From the NCBI GenBank assembly GCA_016218715.1, contig JACRDG010000017.1, positions 1-64,000 of the forward strand: a DNA stretch of 64,000 nt, in the 5' to 3' direction. Below are positions 26,293-33,389 of this stretch, piece by piece; position 1 is the first letter of the stretch; each line of letters starts with the position of its first letter. The stretch comes from Desulfomonile tiedjei (lineage in GTDB: Bacteria > Desulfobacterota > Desulfomonilia > Desulfomonilales > Desulfomonilaceae). The notes beneath the pieces were generated by a model. That model was not told where the DNA came from. It was given only the letters and a program-made list of their open reading frames with translations, and did no database searches. The translations under genes were made by a program, and so were the position numbers.

Positions 26293-28689
26293 ATGCAGAC
26301 CGGCAACAAAGGTTTCGATCCGGATACGTGCCCACCTGAAATACTCAAGATGATAGCCCGTGCGTTTGACCAGATGGACACGATGGCTGGAATTGTGGGT
26401 ACGGATCAGCGGTTGATTTTCGCCAATCAATCAGGACTGAGGCACGTTGGAGCAAAACTCGAAGAGGTCCAAGGTATGCTCTTTCCCGAAACTCCCTGGC
26501 GAAATCATTCGCCCGAGGCCAGGGAGATTACTCGTGGAATGACCGCGGAGGCGCTCAACGGCAAGAGGGCCATCGTGGAGGACGGATTTCGCGACAAAGA
26601 AGGGCAAATTCTGCCCGCAATTTTTTCTGTTTCGCCACTGTTCGACACTGCCGGCACCGTGGTTGGACTCGTGCCGGAAGGAAAGGTGATCACCGACCTC
26701 AAGCGCCTCCAAGCAAGGCTTGAGAAAGAGCGCCTGAAGACGCAACAGTGGCTCGATTCCATGGGCACGTACGTGGCCCTGTGCGACCTCGAAGGAAAGA
26801 TTCTCATCTGCAACCGCCCCCTGGAACAGGCAGTGGGGGATGCAGTGGGAAGCAAGATATGTGATTTTCCCATGCTGAAATCGACCCCCGAGGCCAAGGA
26901 CAGGATTAAACATTCCATCGAGAAAGCGGTCAAAGGGGAAAAAGAAACCATTGAAATTCGCTTGGCGGCGGATAGCGAGAAACAACTCGCGTTCATCATC
27001 AGTGCAAGTCCGATATACGACACCCACGGCGAAATAACGTATCTGGCGGTCGAAGCCAAAGACATTTCAGAGCAGATCCGGCTGCAGGAGCTGATACTGC
27101 AGAAGGAAAAAGAGTACTCCACCCGACTGAAAAAGGAGGTAGATGAGGCCACCAGAGCCCTTAGGGAGACAGAGCTGCTCAACAAGAATCTGGTAGATTC
27201 GGCTCCGATGGGTATCATCCATTTAAACCAGCGCGGAGAACTGGTGTTTGCCAACCCTGCTATCAAAGAGAAGCTGGCCGCCGCCGGATTCAATCTCGAC
27301 CAGATCGAAGGCAAGCGACTGCACGATCTCAACATATTCCCGGCCAACAAATCCTGGGAGAGAATGCGGGAGCTTCACCGGCAAGGTTATGAATTCAGGC
27401 ATGAGAAGATGATACTTCGCTCAAACGGGCAGGATCTATTTTTGTTCGCCGCGGACACGGCGCCCCTCAGGGATTATGAAAACCGGATCAAGGGGACCAT
27501 CGTTATAATGAGTGATGTCACCGAGCGGACCAGGCTGGAGGCGGAGCTGTTCCAGACCCGGATGCAGTCGGAAAAGCTCGCCTCCCTGGGCCAACTCATT
27601 TCTGGAGTGGCGCACGAAATCAACAATCCGTTAACCGCGGTTATCGGCTGCGCGGAGTTCCTGGTCGAAGACTGTAATCTTGGCGAAGACGATCGGGAGG
27701 CAGCCCAGATCATCGCTGAAGAGGCAAGACGATCGGGACGGATCGTGAAGAGCCTTCTCGCTTTCGCTCGTCAATCTGCTCCGGAAAAGACGCGCGCGGA
27801 CTTGAACAAGATAGTGGAGACCGTGATGAACATCAGTGTCTACGGTCTTCAGATCCGGAACATCGGGGTCATTTTTCAATTGAGCGAGAATCTGCCTCTG
27901 GGCGAAATGGACGCTAATCAGATCCAGCAAGTCATCGTCAACTTGATCAACAACTCTGCCGATGCCATCGAGGAATCAGGTATTGGCGATCGCGTGATAG
28001 TCAGGACGTATGCCGAGAGCAACTGGCTGTTCCTGGAGGTGGAAGACAACGGGCCGGGAATCCCGGATGACATAAAGGCAAAGGTTTTCGATCCGTTCTT
28101 CACCACCAAAGATCCCGGCAAAGGCACAGGCCTGGGACTGTCCATCTCCTACGGGATCGTCAAGGAGCACGGTGGCGAAATTCAACTCGAGGCGGTCGAG
28201 CCTCACGGGTGCCGCATGGTGGTAGGTCTGCCTGCACCCAAATCGGAAGAGTTACCGACAACAGAACCAATAATCGTGCGGTGGATTCCCGGCAAGACGC
28301 TCGTGGTTGATGACGAAACAAACATCCGATTGACCCTGTCGAACTGCCTGAGGGAGCTCGGCAGCCATGTGCACACCGCAGCAGACGGCATCTCCGGGCT
28401 GGAGAAGGCACGCAACGAGTCCTACGACCTGGTGCTGGCCGATTTCAAGATGCCCAAAATGGACGGCATGAAGTTCTACCAGGCACTGCTGAAAGAACGT
28501 CCTGAATTGGCCGAGCGGTTCGTCCTGATGACAGGAGCCCAGGGGAAGGATGTCGAACAGTTCCGGGAGAAGACCGGGAACCTGATATTGGCTAAGCCTT
28601 TCGGCCGAAAAGACATCTTCCGCGTGCTCTCGCTGATGGGCTCTCGCGAAGGCATTCGCACCCATTCCTGGACAGGTCCGGGGAGATGA
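26293..28689 (+). CDS. PAS-domain histidine kinase with C-terminal receiver
   Basis: A 798-residue cytoplasmic sensor; the ATG at 26293 has GGAGG 7 bases upstream. Two or three PAS-like domains occupy about 15-125, 140-265 and 295-420, joined by a coiled coil (about 265-300). The HisKA domain has the phospho-acceptor His in [15 protein letters not shown] (about 440), an H-box typical of NtrB-like kinases. The HATPase domain ends [16 protein letters not shown] receiver follows (about 670-785) with VVDDETN and [13 protein letters not shown]. No transmembrane segment is present, so a cytoplasmic ligand is sensed through PAS. Its stop overlaps the following regulator by 4 bp, making the two a cognate pair. 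Confidence 0.93.
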   Translation: MQTGNKGFDPDTCPPEILKMIARAFDQMDTMAGIVGTDQRLIFANQSGLRHVGAKLEEVQGMLFPETPWRNHSPEAREITRGMTAEALNGKRAIVEDGFRDKEGQILPAIFSVSPLFDTAGTVVGLVPEGKVITDLKRLQARLEKERLKTQQWLDSMGTYVALCDLEGKILICNRPLEQAVGDAVGSKICDFPMLKSTPEAKDRIKHSIEKAVKGEKETIEIRLAADSEKQLAFIISASPIYDTHGEITYLAVEAKDISEQIRLQELILQKEKEYSTRLKKEVDEATRALRETELLNKNLVDSAPMGIIHLNQRGELVFANPAIKEKLAAAGFNLDQIEGKRLHDLNIFPANKSWERMRELHRQGYEFRHEKMILRSNGQDLFLFAADTAPLRDYENRIKGTIVIMSDVTERTRLEAELFQTRMQSEKLASLGQLISGVAHEINNPLTAVIGCAEFLVEDCNLGEDDREAAQIIAEEARRSGRIVKSLLAFARQSAPEKTRADLNKIVETVMNISVYGLQIRNIGVIFQLSENLPLGEMDANQIQQVIVNLINNSADAIEESGIGDRVIVRTYAESNWLFLEVEDNGPGIPDDIKAKVFDPFFTTKDPGKGTGLGLSISYGIVKEHGGEIQLEAVEPHGCRMVVGLPAPKSEELPTTEPIIVRWIPGKTLVVDDETNIRLTLSNCLRELGSHVHTAADGISGLEKARNESYDLVLADFKMPKMDGMKFYQALLKERPELAERFVLMTGAQGKDVEQFREKTGNLILAKPFGRKDIFRVLSLMGSREGIRTHSWTGPGR

Positions 28690-30074
28690 GAATTCTAGTT
28701 ATTGACGACGAACAGTCTATCCTCAGGACATTCAAGCTCCGATTGACCCAGTGGGGCCACCGGGTGCTCCTGGCATCCGATGGTGATTCAGGACTGGAGA
28801 TTGTCCACAAAGAGCCATGTGATGTCGTGATTACTGACTTGAAAATGGGGGGTGTGCCCGGCGAAGAAGTGGTACGCAGAATCAGCAGCGAAAGCTCGGG
28901 CACGGAAGTTGTCGTCATCACCGGTTTCGCTACGGTAGAATCTGCCGTGGAGGTCATGAAATCAGGAGCCACCGACTTCCTGGTAAAGCCGCTGAATTTC
29001 GACCAGGTCCGTCTGGTGCTGGACAAGATAGAAAAGCAAAGGAGCCTCAGAGACGAAAACCAGCAACTACGCGACCGCGTCAACGAGCTGAAGCTAAAGT
29101 TGGCCGAGCAGAACAGCCTCCAGAATCTGGTGGGCAAGAGCAAGCCGATGCAGGAAGTCATGGATCTTATCGTCTCGGTTGCTCCTCTTGATTGCACGGT
29201 CACGATCTATGGTGAAACGGGCACAGGAAAAGAGATGGTGGCCAGGGCAATACATCAGTTGAGCCCTCGATCGTCCGAGAACATGGTCACCGTCGATTGC
29301 GGCACGCTTACCGAAACTCTGCTCGAATCGGAATTGTTCGGGTACGAAAAAGGAGCCTTCACCGGTGCGGTGAGGACGAGACGAGGCAGATTCGAGTTGG
29401 CCCACCGCGGAACCATTTTCCTCGATGAAGTGGCCAACGCTTCTCCCCGGGTTCAGAAGAGACTCCTGCGAATCGTTCAGGAGAAGACGTTTGAGCGACT
29501 TGGAGGCGAATCGTCCGTTCACACGGATGTGCGGATAATCGCTGCGAGCAATCGGGATCTGGCTGCCATGGTTAGGGAAGGAAGCTTCAGGGAGGATCTG
29601 TTCTATCGCCTTAATGTCGTTCCCATTCATATGCCCCCGCTACGCGATCGGACAGCAGATTTGCCCTTGCTCGCAAGGCACTTTTTGGACCTGTACGCGC
29701 GCGAAATAGGGCGCGAGCCTCCCAACCTTTCCCCCGAAGCAATCGAGCAAATCATGCAATACGCGTGGCCCGGGAATGTACGCGAACTGGCACACGTAAT
29801 GGAACGGCTGGTCATAACCTCTTCTGAAAATGTGATTCGGAGAATACTCTTCCTAGAGCCTGCTGAACCGCCGCCACTCCAGAACCCTGGTGTCGCAAGT
29901 CTCGATCCTCCACTGAAGGATCAAATTACCGCTCTTGAGATGGACTACCTCACCTCTGCCCTCGAGGCCTGCCGCGGCCGCATCAAGGAAGTTTCACAGA
30001 GATCGGGGCTTGATGAGCGGACCGTACGCAGGAAGATGAGGCTGTATGGTCTACATAAGGAAGACTTCAAATAA
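28686..30074 (+). CDS. NtrC-family sigma54-dependent response regulator
   Basis: A 462-residue three-domain activator. The receiver (1-115) has IDDEQS and phospho-Asp in VVITDLKM; a coiled linker follows. The AAA+ domain (about 140-365) has Walker A GETGTGKEM, the sigma54-contacting loop GAFTGA in YEKGAFTGAV, and Walker B IFLDEVAN. The C-terminus is a Fis-type helix-turn-helix, EVSQRSGLDERTVRRKM. It is translated from an ATG overlapping the kinase stop. A canonical -24/-12 promoter at 30292 and paired dyads at 30093 and 30151 follow on the same strand, so the glycyl radical enzyme cluster is its probable target. Confidence 0.95.
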   Translation: MRILVIDDEQSILRTFKLRLTQWGHRVLLASDGDSGLEIVHKEPCDVVITDLKMGGVPGEEVVRRISSESSGTEVVVITGFATVESAVEVMKSGATDFLVKPLNFDQVRLVLDKIEKQRSLRDENQQLRDRVNELKLKLAEQNSLQNLVGKSKPMQEVMDLIVSVAPLDCTVTIYGETGTGKEMVARAIHQLSPRSSENMVTVDCGTLTETLLESELFGYEKGAFTGAVRTRRGRFELAHRGTIFLDEVANASPRVQKRLLRIVQEKTFERLGGESSVHTDVRIIAASNRDLAAMVREGSFREDLFYRLNVVPIHMPPLRDRTADLPLLARHFLDLYAREIGREPPNLSPEAIEQIMQYAWPGNVRELAHVMERLVITSSENVIRRILFLEPAEPPPLQNPGVASLDPPLKDQITALEMDYLTSALEACRGRIKEVSQRSGLDERTVRRKMRLYGLHKEDFK

Positions 30075-30092
30075 AGCGGGCTGAATTGCAGC

Positions 30093-30171
30093 TTTCGGTC
30101 ACATTGTCCGAAAGGCTTTTCCTTAATGACCTTAACATGTTACATGACCGAACCGGCCAAGTTGGCCGAAA
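30093..30171 (+). promoter_or_regulatory. paired dyads, probable enhancer sites for the NtrC-type regulator
   Basis: Two 21-bp imperfect dyads share the pattern TTTCGGYCAnnTTGnCCG: one at 30093-30113 on the plus strand and one at 30151-30171 read on the minus strand. Their centres are about 58 bp apart and 130-190 bp upstream of the sigma54 promoter at 30292, the usual distance for activator sites. The first dyad, followed by CTTTT, could also act as a weak terminator for the regulator gene; the two roles are not exclusive. Confidence 0.55.
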
Positions 30172-30291
30172 TGTGAATAATCGTCTTCGACATCATTTCA
30201 CTCGTACTCCCGAAAGCAACCCATTTCCACATAAGTGTTCGTAATGGCGAGTGCTTTTTTGTCCACAGCACAATGCGTTTTGTTTGCGTGG

Positions 30292-30307
30292 TGGCACACT
30301 TCTTGCT
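30292..30307 (+). promoter_or_regulatory. sigma54 (-24/-12) promoter of the glycyl radical enzyme operon
   Basis: TGGCACACTTCTTGCT has GG at 30293-30294 and GC at 30305-30306, exactly 12 bp apart, and matches TGGCAC-N5-TTGC fully. It lies 218 bp after the gene for a sigma54 activator. Transcription from about 30318 would read through two hairpins and a repeat into the cluster starting at 30965. Confidence 0.82.
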
Positions 30308-30367
30308 TTTTCAGCATCAAGCGGGCTACATGGAAAGACAACGGGATACGTGCTTTGCGTTCAACTA

Positions 30368-30446
30368 GAGACAGTCTGTTTTCGGAGTCTGACCGCAAAT
30401 AGACTGTCTCCACCCACTGCGCCGATCTCCTCCGGATATCGGCGCA
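30368..30446 (+). repeat. two consecutive inverted repeats in the operon leader
   Basis: The first is a perfect 10-bp inverted repeat, GAGACAGTCT at 30368-30377 against 30401-30410. The second is a 9-bp stem, TGCGCCGAT at 30418-30426 against 30438-30446. Neither is followed by a U-tract. Both lie in the predicted untranslated leader downstream of the sigma54 promoter and could be protein-binding sites or RNA structure. Confidence 0.6.
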
Positions 30447-30741
30447 TCACAAGTTTCACACCGATTCGCTCTCAAGCAAGTGATACGTCTTTCCCGATGG
30501 GACGAGCATCTTGTCCGTCTTTTTCGCGAAGGTAAGACGCATGCCGCACCATTCGATGTCTCGGTATGCCATCTATTTGCTGGCGCATTGGCATTCACTG
30601 GGACACGAGGGCGCCGCCAAGCTTTAGCTGGATGGTGTGTCCGCTGCCGCAGTGGCACCGACACAACGGTCGCGGCTTGCCTGGCTGGCCTGGCAAAGAG
30701 AGTCGATGTGCATGAACCGGTTCTGGGCATGAGTTTATGCC

Positions 30742-30893
30742 AATTCGCTTTATAACCGGTGATATTCGAAGCGCCTACCAAGGGCAACTCCTGGGAGGTC
30801 TCCTCCGCTAGGGACGGCACAGCCTGACTGCGCTCCGGAGATTTCCCAGGAACGCCCACCGGCAGTACCACTTGTTTAATCGCGAGTTGGTAT
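30742..30893 (+). repeat. 152-bp dispersed repeat, copy A
   Basis: This segment matches the reverse complement of 59974-60125 over its full 152 bp without gaps, with about 16 mismatches counted by eye. It contains a terminal hairpin, AGTACCA paired with TGGTATT around a 17-base loop. It lies in the leader between the sigma54 promoter and the first gene of the glycyl radical enzyme operon. It encodes no recognisable protein. A small structured mobile element or a structured RNA are possible. Confidence 0.8.
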
Positions 30894-30964
30894 TGGACGG
30901 CCGCAGGTATGTCGTGCGGCCGCTCTTCAGTTACCGACGCATTCTGGAAAAGAGGGCGTGACAG

Positions 30965-31186
30965 ATGGGACTCAAATGCCGACATTGCAGCTTCGAGGGA
31001 ACCAGGGCTGACTTTAGGCTCCTGCAGCGCGTGGACAGCGCTGGCCCAGATACGTATCGGCTGTGTCCGAAATGCAAGGCGGCCGTCTATTGCGAGGAAC
31101 TGGAAGTGATCGACTCAGGGGGAGTCCCCTGGGGAGCGGGACACCTCCGCGGACGGGTGTTCCGTCGTTCCGACAAGTCTGACTGA
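30965..31186 (+). CDS. zinc-ribbon protein 1 of the glycyl radical enzyme cluster
   Basis: A 73-residue protein with two CxxC pairs, CRHC at residues 5-8 and CPKC at 34-37, separated by about 25 residues, a zinc-ribbon or rubredoxin-like metal site. The pattern CxxCxFE...FR...CPxC is shared with the proteins at 35985 and 36720, so the three are paralogues within one operon. The tail after the second pair is short and basic. It is the first gene of the cluster, 23 bp upstream of the first activase. Small Cys-rich proteins accompany succinate-forming glycyl radical enzymes, but the exact task of this one is unknown. Confidence 0.75.
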   Translation: MGLKCRHCSFEGTRADFRLLQRVDSAGPDTYRLCPKCKAAVYCEELEVIDSGGVPWGAGHLRGRVFRRSDKSD

Positions 31187-31209
31187 GGCGTCGAGGAGAT
31201 TGGTGTGCC

Positions 31210-32187
31210 ATGGAATCAGGGACTCTGGTAACCGAGATTCAGCGATTTGCCGTGAATGACGGGCCTGGCTTCAGGACCAATGTGTTTCTCAAAGGGTGCC
31301 CGCTCAGGTGTCAGTGGTGTCACAACCCGGAAACCATAGCGCCCCATCGAGAAATTTACTGGAAAAGACGGTCTTGCGCTCAGTGTGGAGCGTGTCTGGA
31401 CGCGTGTCCCAACGACGCCGTAAATGCTCCCATACACCCATTTGAGGCGCGGCGGGAAGAATCCACGTACCACAAGATCATCAGGGACCGTTGCGACCTC
31501 TGCCTGAAGTGTGTGGATGCCTGCCAGTACGGTGCGCTGGAGATAGTTGGAACCAGGTTGAGCGTCAATGAAATACTGGACGAGGTGGAACGGGATAGAC
31601 CGTTCTACGACAACTCGGGCGGCGGGATGACCATCAGTGGCGGGGAGCCTACTGCTCATCCCGAGTTTGTCGTGCAACTGATCGAGGGGGCGCGGAGCAG
31701 GGGCCTCCACATTTGTCTGGACACCAACGGGTATTGCCAGTGGGACATCCTGGGGCCGATCGTGCAGAGCGTCGATATAGTCCTATACGACCTGAAGCAC
31801 CTCGATTCCGTCAAGCATGCCGAGATGGTCGGTGTGGGCAACGAGCTCGTTCTGGATAATCTCGTTAAGATCCTCGGCACCGGACCGGAGATCTGGATCA
31901 GACACCCGATCGTCCCCGATTACAGCGACTCCTGGGGGTATCATCTGAGTGTCGCCGAATTCCTCGATCGGCTTCCCGGGCGGATTCAGCGAATCGATCT
32001 GCTCCCATTCCACAACTGGTGTCAGGACAAATACTCCTGGCTCGGCCGGGACTGGCCGCTGAAAACAACTGAGTCCATGGATCCTTCTATCGTGGAGCTT
32101 CTCGTGGAGGCGTATCAGGCTCGAGGATTCGCCGCCACCACGGGTGGATCGGGATTCGAGGAGTTCGTGGTGCGGGGAGGCCACTGA
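31210..32187 (+). CDS. glycyl radical enzyme activase 1 (radical SAM)
   Basis: A 325-residue radical SAM enzyme of the PFL-activase family. The SAM-cluster motif CxxxCxxC is CPLRCQWC (about residue 30), followed by a ferredoxin-like insert with two [4Fe-4S] motifs, CAQCGACLDAC and CDLCLKCVDAC, as in BssD and other long activases. SAM-contact motifs GGMTISGGEP and the DTNGYC strand follow. It installs the glycyl radical on the partner enzyme under anoxic conditions. The ATG has GAGGAG upstream. It ends one base before the start of a second, distinct activase. Confidence 0.93.
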   Translation: MESGTLVTEIQRFAVNDGPGFRTNVFLKGCPLRCQWCHNPETIAPHREIYWKRRSCAQCGACLDACPNDAVNAPIHPFEARREESTYHKIIRDRCDLCLKCVDACQYGALEIVGTRLSVNEILDEVERDRPFYDNSGGGMTISGGEPTAHPEFVVQLIEGARSRGLHICLDTNGYCQWDILGPIVQSVDIVLYDLKHLDSVKHAEMVGVGNELVLDNLVKILGTGPEIWIRHPIVPDYSDSWGYHLSVAEFLDRLPGRIQRIDLLPFHNWCQDKYSWLGRDWPLKTTESMDPSIVELLVEAYQARGFAATTGGSGFEEFVVRGGH

Positions 32188-32188
32188 T

Positions 32189-33112
32189 ATGGAACAACAC
32201 CCGGTCTTCGGAGTGGTAAACGACATCCAGAGGATGTGCACTTGCGACGGCCCCGGGTTTAGGACCGTGGTTTTCCTGAAGGGTTGCTATCTCGATTGTC
32301 GGTGGTGTCACAATCCTGAGGGGAAGAGACGCTTTCCGGAAGTAATCCCTTATGTTGGAAACTGCGAGGGGTGCGGTGAGTGCCTCACCGTGTGCCCAAC
32401 CGGCGCGGTCACTGTTGACGACGGACTTGGGCCTCGGATCGACCGTGGTCTTTGCTCCACCTGCCTCCAATGTGTCAAAGCCTGCAAATATGACGCACTT
32501 GTCCTGTGGGGACGCATCATGCTCGCTGAACAGGTGGTGGCGGAAGTGGAGCTGGACAAAATGATCCATGTGAATTCGGGAGGGGGCGTCACCATTTCCG
32601 GCGGCGAGCCCATGGCGCAGCCCGACTTTGTCCTGGCAATCATGGCTGCATGCAAAGCACGAGGCATCAGCACCGCTCTGGACACGTGCGGGCACGCCCC
32701 CTGGGAAGATTTGAAGCGAGTTCTCGAGTACACGGATCTGGTGATGTTTGACATCAAACAGATGGATGGCCATAAGCACCGGGAATATTCCGGCGTCGGC
32801 AACGAACTCATTCTCGAAAACGCGAAACGGATAGCCAGTCTGGGCGTCCCGATAAGGTTCAGGATTCCGATAATTCCCGGAAGCAATGACTCGACAAGGA
32901 ATTGGGAAAGCGCAGCCAGGTTCATCGAATGCCTTGGGGACGCGGTCTTGGGCGTAGACCTTCTGCCATACCATCCGTTTGCCGGGGGCAAGTACAGGGC
33001 CTTCGGCATGGACTACCCGTACCCGGGCGGGGAAGGTTTGGCCGATGATGACGTCGCACCGGTGATAGATCTGTTCCTGAAGCACGTACCCGAAGTTACG
33101 GTAGGCGGTTAG
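32189..33112 (+). CDS. glycyl radical enzyme activase 2 (radical SAM)
   Basis: A 307-residue activase homologous to the preceding one but clearly diverged. The start at 32189 has GGGAGG 8 bases upstream. SAM-cluster motif CYLDCRWC, ferredoxin motifs CEGCGECLTVC and CSTCLQCVKAC, then GGGVTISGGEP and LDTCG. All expected cluster ligands are present, so it should be active. Two adjacent activases for a single visible glycyl radical enzyme is unusual: either both serve it, or one serves an enzyme encoded outside this window. It lies 38 bp upstream of the small subunit gene. Confidence 0.93.
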   Translation: MEQHPVFGVVNDIQRMCTCDGPGFRTVVFLKGCYLDCRWCHNPEGKRRFPEVIPYVGNCEGCGECLTVCPTGAVTVDDGLGPRIDRGLCSTCLQCVKACKYDALVLWGRIMLAEQVVAEVELDKMIHVNSGGGVTISGGEPMAQPDFVLAIMAACKARGISTALDTCGHAPWEDLKRVLEYTDLVMFDIKQMDGHKHREYSGVGNELILENAKRIASLGVPIRFRIPIIPGSNDSTRNWESAARFIECLGDAVLGVDLLPYHPFAGGKYRAFGMDYPYPGGEGLADDDVAPVIDLFLKHVPEVTVGG

Positions 33113-33150
33113 CCACCATCACAAGTCTAAACAATGAAGGAGGTGACAAG

Positions 33151-33315
33151 ATGGCTACTTGCAAAGACTGCAAGAGCTTTTTCGCAAGGGAGGATGACCG
33201 GTCACAGGGTGACTGCGTGATGAGGGTTGTGGACCCGCGGCAGGCCTACTACCAGGCCACGCCGGTGGAGACAGAGAAGGATGCCTCAAAATGCTCATCG
33301 TTCCAGAAAAAATGA
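33151..33315 (+). CDS. BssC-like small Fe-S subunit of the glycyl radical enzyme
   Basis: A 54-residue protein with a strong AAGGAGG ribosome site. It has four cysteines (CKDC at residues 4-7, C22 and C48) and the central stretch DCVMRVVDPRQAYY, a pattern I recognise from the gamma subunits of benzylsuccinate-type synthases, which hold a [4Fe-4S] cluster and bind the large subunit near its active site. It lies 74 bp upstream of the large-subunit gene, the same order as in bss operons (activase, gamma, alpha, beta). It is too short for most gene finders but well supported by context. Confidence 0.85.
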   Translation: MATCKDCKSFFAREDDRSQGDCVMRVVDPRQAYYQATPVETEKDASKCSSFQKK

Positions 33316-33389
33316 AATTCCACCCTGCGTACGTGCCATCCGGGGCAGAGGCTCAATGAGCCTTGTCTCCAGCACCAAGGAGTAGAAAC

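Noticed and set aside
30092-30120. A simple terminator for the response regulator gene
   Set aside because: The stem is only 7 bp with a 9-base loop and a short, interrupted T-run, and the same sequence pattern recurs at 30151, which favours a protein-binding site; a terminator role is not excluded.
30480-30755. A 91-codon plus-strand frame in the leader of the synthase operon
   Set aside because: No ribosome site, composition unlike a protein, and it ends inside the dispersed repeat; treated as untranslated leader.
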